DNA of 43,178 bases from Methyloglobulus morosus KoM1 (GTDB lineage Bacteria; Pseudomonadota; Gammaproteobacteria; Methylococcales; Methylomonadaceae). Location of the stretch: positions 8,553-51,730 of the forward strand of contig NZ_AYLO01000059.1 of the NCBI RefSeq assembly GCF_000496735.2. The letters run 5' to 3'. Each line of letters opens with the position of its first letter. Positions within the stretch are counted from its first letter, which is position 1. Below are positions 42,654-43,178 of this stretch, piece after piece. The notes beneath the pieces were generated by a model. It worked only from the letters and a program-made list of their open reading frames with translations. It was not told the DNA's origin and did not search any database. Both the position numbers and the translations under genes were made by a program.

Positions 42654-43094
42654 ATGCTACAGATCGGCAAAATTAATACCCTTAAAGTCGCAAGCCGCGT
42701 AGGTTCGGAAATTTATCTTGCCAGCCCAACGTCAGTGAAAGTGCTGCTGGTTGACAAGAAACCGCCAGCCAACTGCCAGGTCGGCGATACGTTGGACGTT
42801 TTCGTTTACGTCGATATGGACGGTCATTTGGCGGCTACCACGGCGATCCCTAAAGCCTTGGTCGATGAGGTTGCCTGGTTGAAGGTGGTTTCGGTCAACC
42901 GCGTGGGGGCGTTCCTGGACTGGGGTTTGCCGAAAGACCTGCTGGTTCCGTTTGGCGAACAGCACCACGAGTTGGAAGTGGGCAACCCTTACCTGGTAAG
43001 GCTGTTCCTTGATGCCCAAAACCGCATTCTTGCGACGACTAAAATTGACAAATACATTGCCGATGAAAATTTTGGTATTGTTAAGTTAGTATAG
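42654..43094 (+). pseudogene. Truncated CvfB-type S1 RNA-binding protein
   Basis: The reading frame encodes 146 residues, whereas CvfB/YitL proteins have about 280. Two S1-like modules are visible: MLQIGKINTLKVASRVGSEIYL...GDTLDVFVYVDMDGHLAATT, then KVVSVNRVGAFLDWGLPKDLLVPFGEQ...ILATTKIDKYIADE. Homology-like sequence ends near residue 140, where GGTATTGTTAAGTTAG begins; the last residues and the stop come from the foreign sequence. The third S1 and winged-helix parts are missing. The ATG at 42654 matches the family start better than 42600. It is likely non-functional or a partial protein. Confidence 0.75.
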
Positions 43095-43178
43095 CATTTG
43101 CTACACTTACCCAATTTGTAGGGGTAAAGGCTAATATGAATTGTCCAAAATGTGGTTCGACCGATTGCGGCAAAGATG
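43074..43178 (+). mobile_element. Left end of an IS1-like insertion sequence (partial)
   Basis: At 43074 the CvfB coding match stops and GGTATTGTTAAGTTAGTATAG begins, loosely resembling IS1-family terminal repeats. At 43137 an ATG with AAAGG upstream opens MNCPKCGSTDCGKD, a CPxC zinc-finger N-terminus like that of IS1-family InsA-type transposases. The element runs off the window, so its right end, target duplication and full transposase cannot be seen. Confidence 0.6.

Overview
The window looks like a chromosomal segment of a Gram-negative gammaproteobacterium. It carries RNase G, YhdP, TldD, WaaC/WaaF, GlnE, RapA and a complete type II secretion cluster in the Xanthomonas (Xps) order. The many dispersed palindromic repeats (GTAGGTTGGGG..., GTAGGATGTGC..., CCCTCTCCC...GGGAGAGGG, TTCGACAAGCTCAGG) and the moderate base composition recall methanotrophic Methylococcales. 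That placement is inference, because no marker gene fixes it. No rRNA, tRNA or CRISPR array is visible.

Layout. (1) 1-2475 is a repeat-rich accessory stretch: a DUF2971-type gene sits between two ~131-bp inverted repeats, followed by a mosaic of palindromes and a CPBP-family membrane protease. (2) 11794 down to 2476, minus strand, is a housekeeping run rlmH-maf-rng-yhdP-nit-bamC-like-tldD with overlapping or closely spaced genes. (3) 11831-13602 holds an unrecognised 176-residue protein facing a stand-alone response-regulator receiver. (4) 13603-19757 is the biotin region: comF diverges from bioB-(Abi-alpha/DUF4393)-bioF-bioH-bioC-bioD, with a BirA-type operator between the two arms. bioA is absent. 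(5) 36382 down to 19764, minus strand, is one long directon: glnE, ilvE, waaF, waaC, gspE-F-G-H-I-J-K-L-M-N-D. (6) 36551-37206 is a PIN/AbrB toxin-antitoxin pair, followed by rapA (37311-40130). (7) 40506-42291 carries two tandem paralogous histidine-rich secreted glycine-zipper proteins and a DUF3313-type lipoprotein. (8) 42654-43178 is a CvfB-type S1 protein gene that appears cut by the left end of an IS1-like insertion sequence running off the window.

How the parts work together. The biotin genes cover pimeloyl-ACP synthesis (BioC, BioH), then BioF, BioD and BioB; BioA must be encoded elsewhere. The gsp genes encode the cytoplasmic ATPase, inner-membrane platform, pseudopilus and a secretin that looks self-targeted by a lipobox. 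The prepilin peptidase (GspO/PilD) must lie elsewhere. WaaF/WaaC build the LPS inner core.

Most notable observations: the inverted-repeat-flanked DUF2971 gene, the abortive-infection-type gene translationally coupled inside the biotin operon, a repeat palindrome translated in frame inside BioF, a BirA operator overlapping the comF start, the paired His-rich proteins, and the tendency of accessory genes to end in or next to dispersed hairpin repeats.
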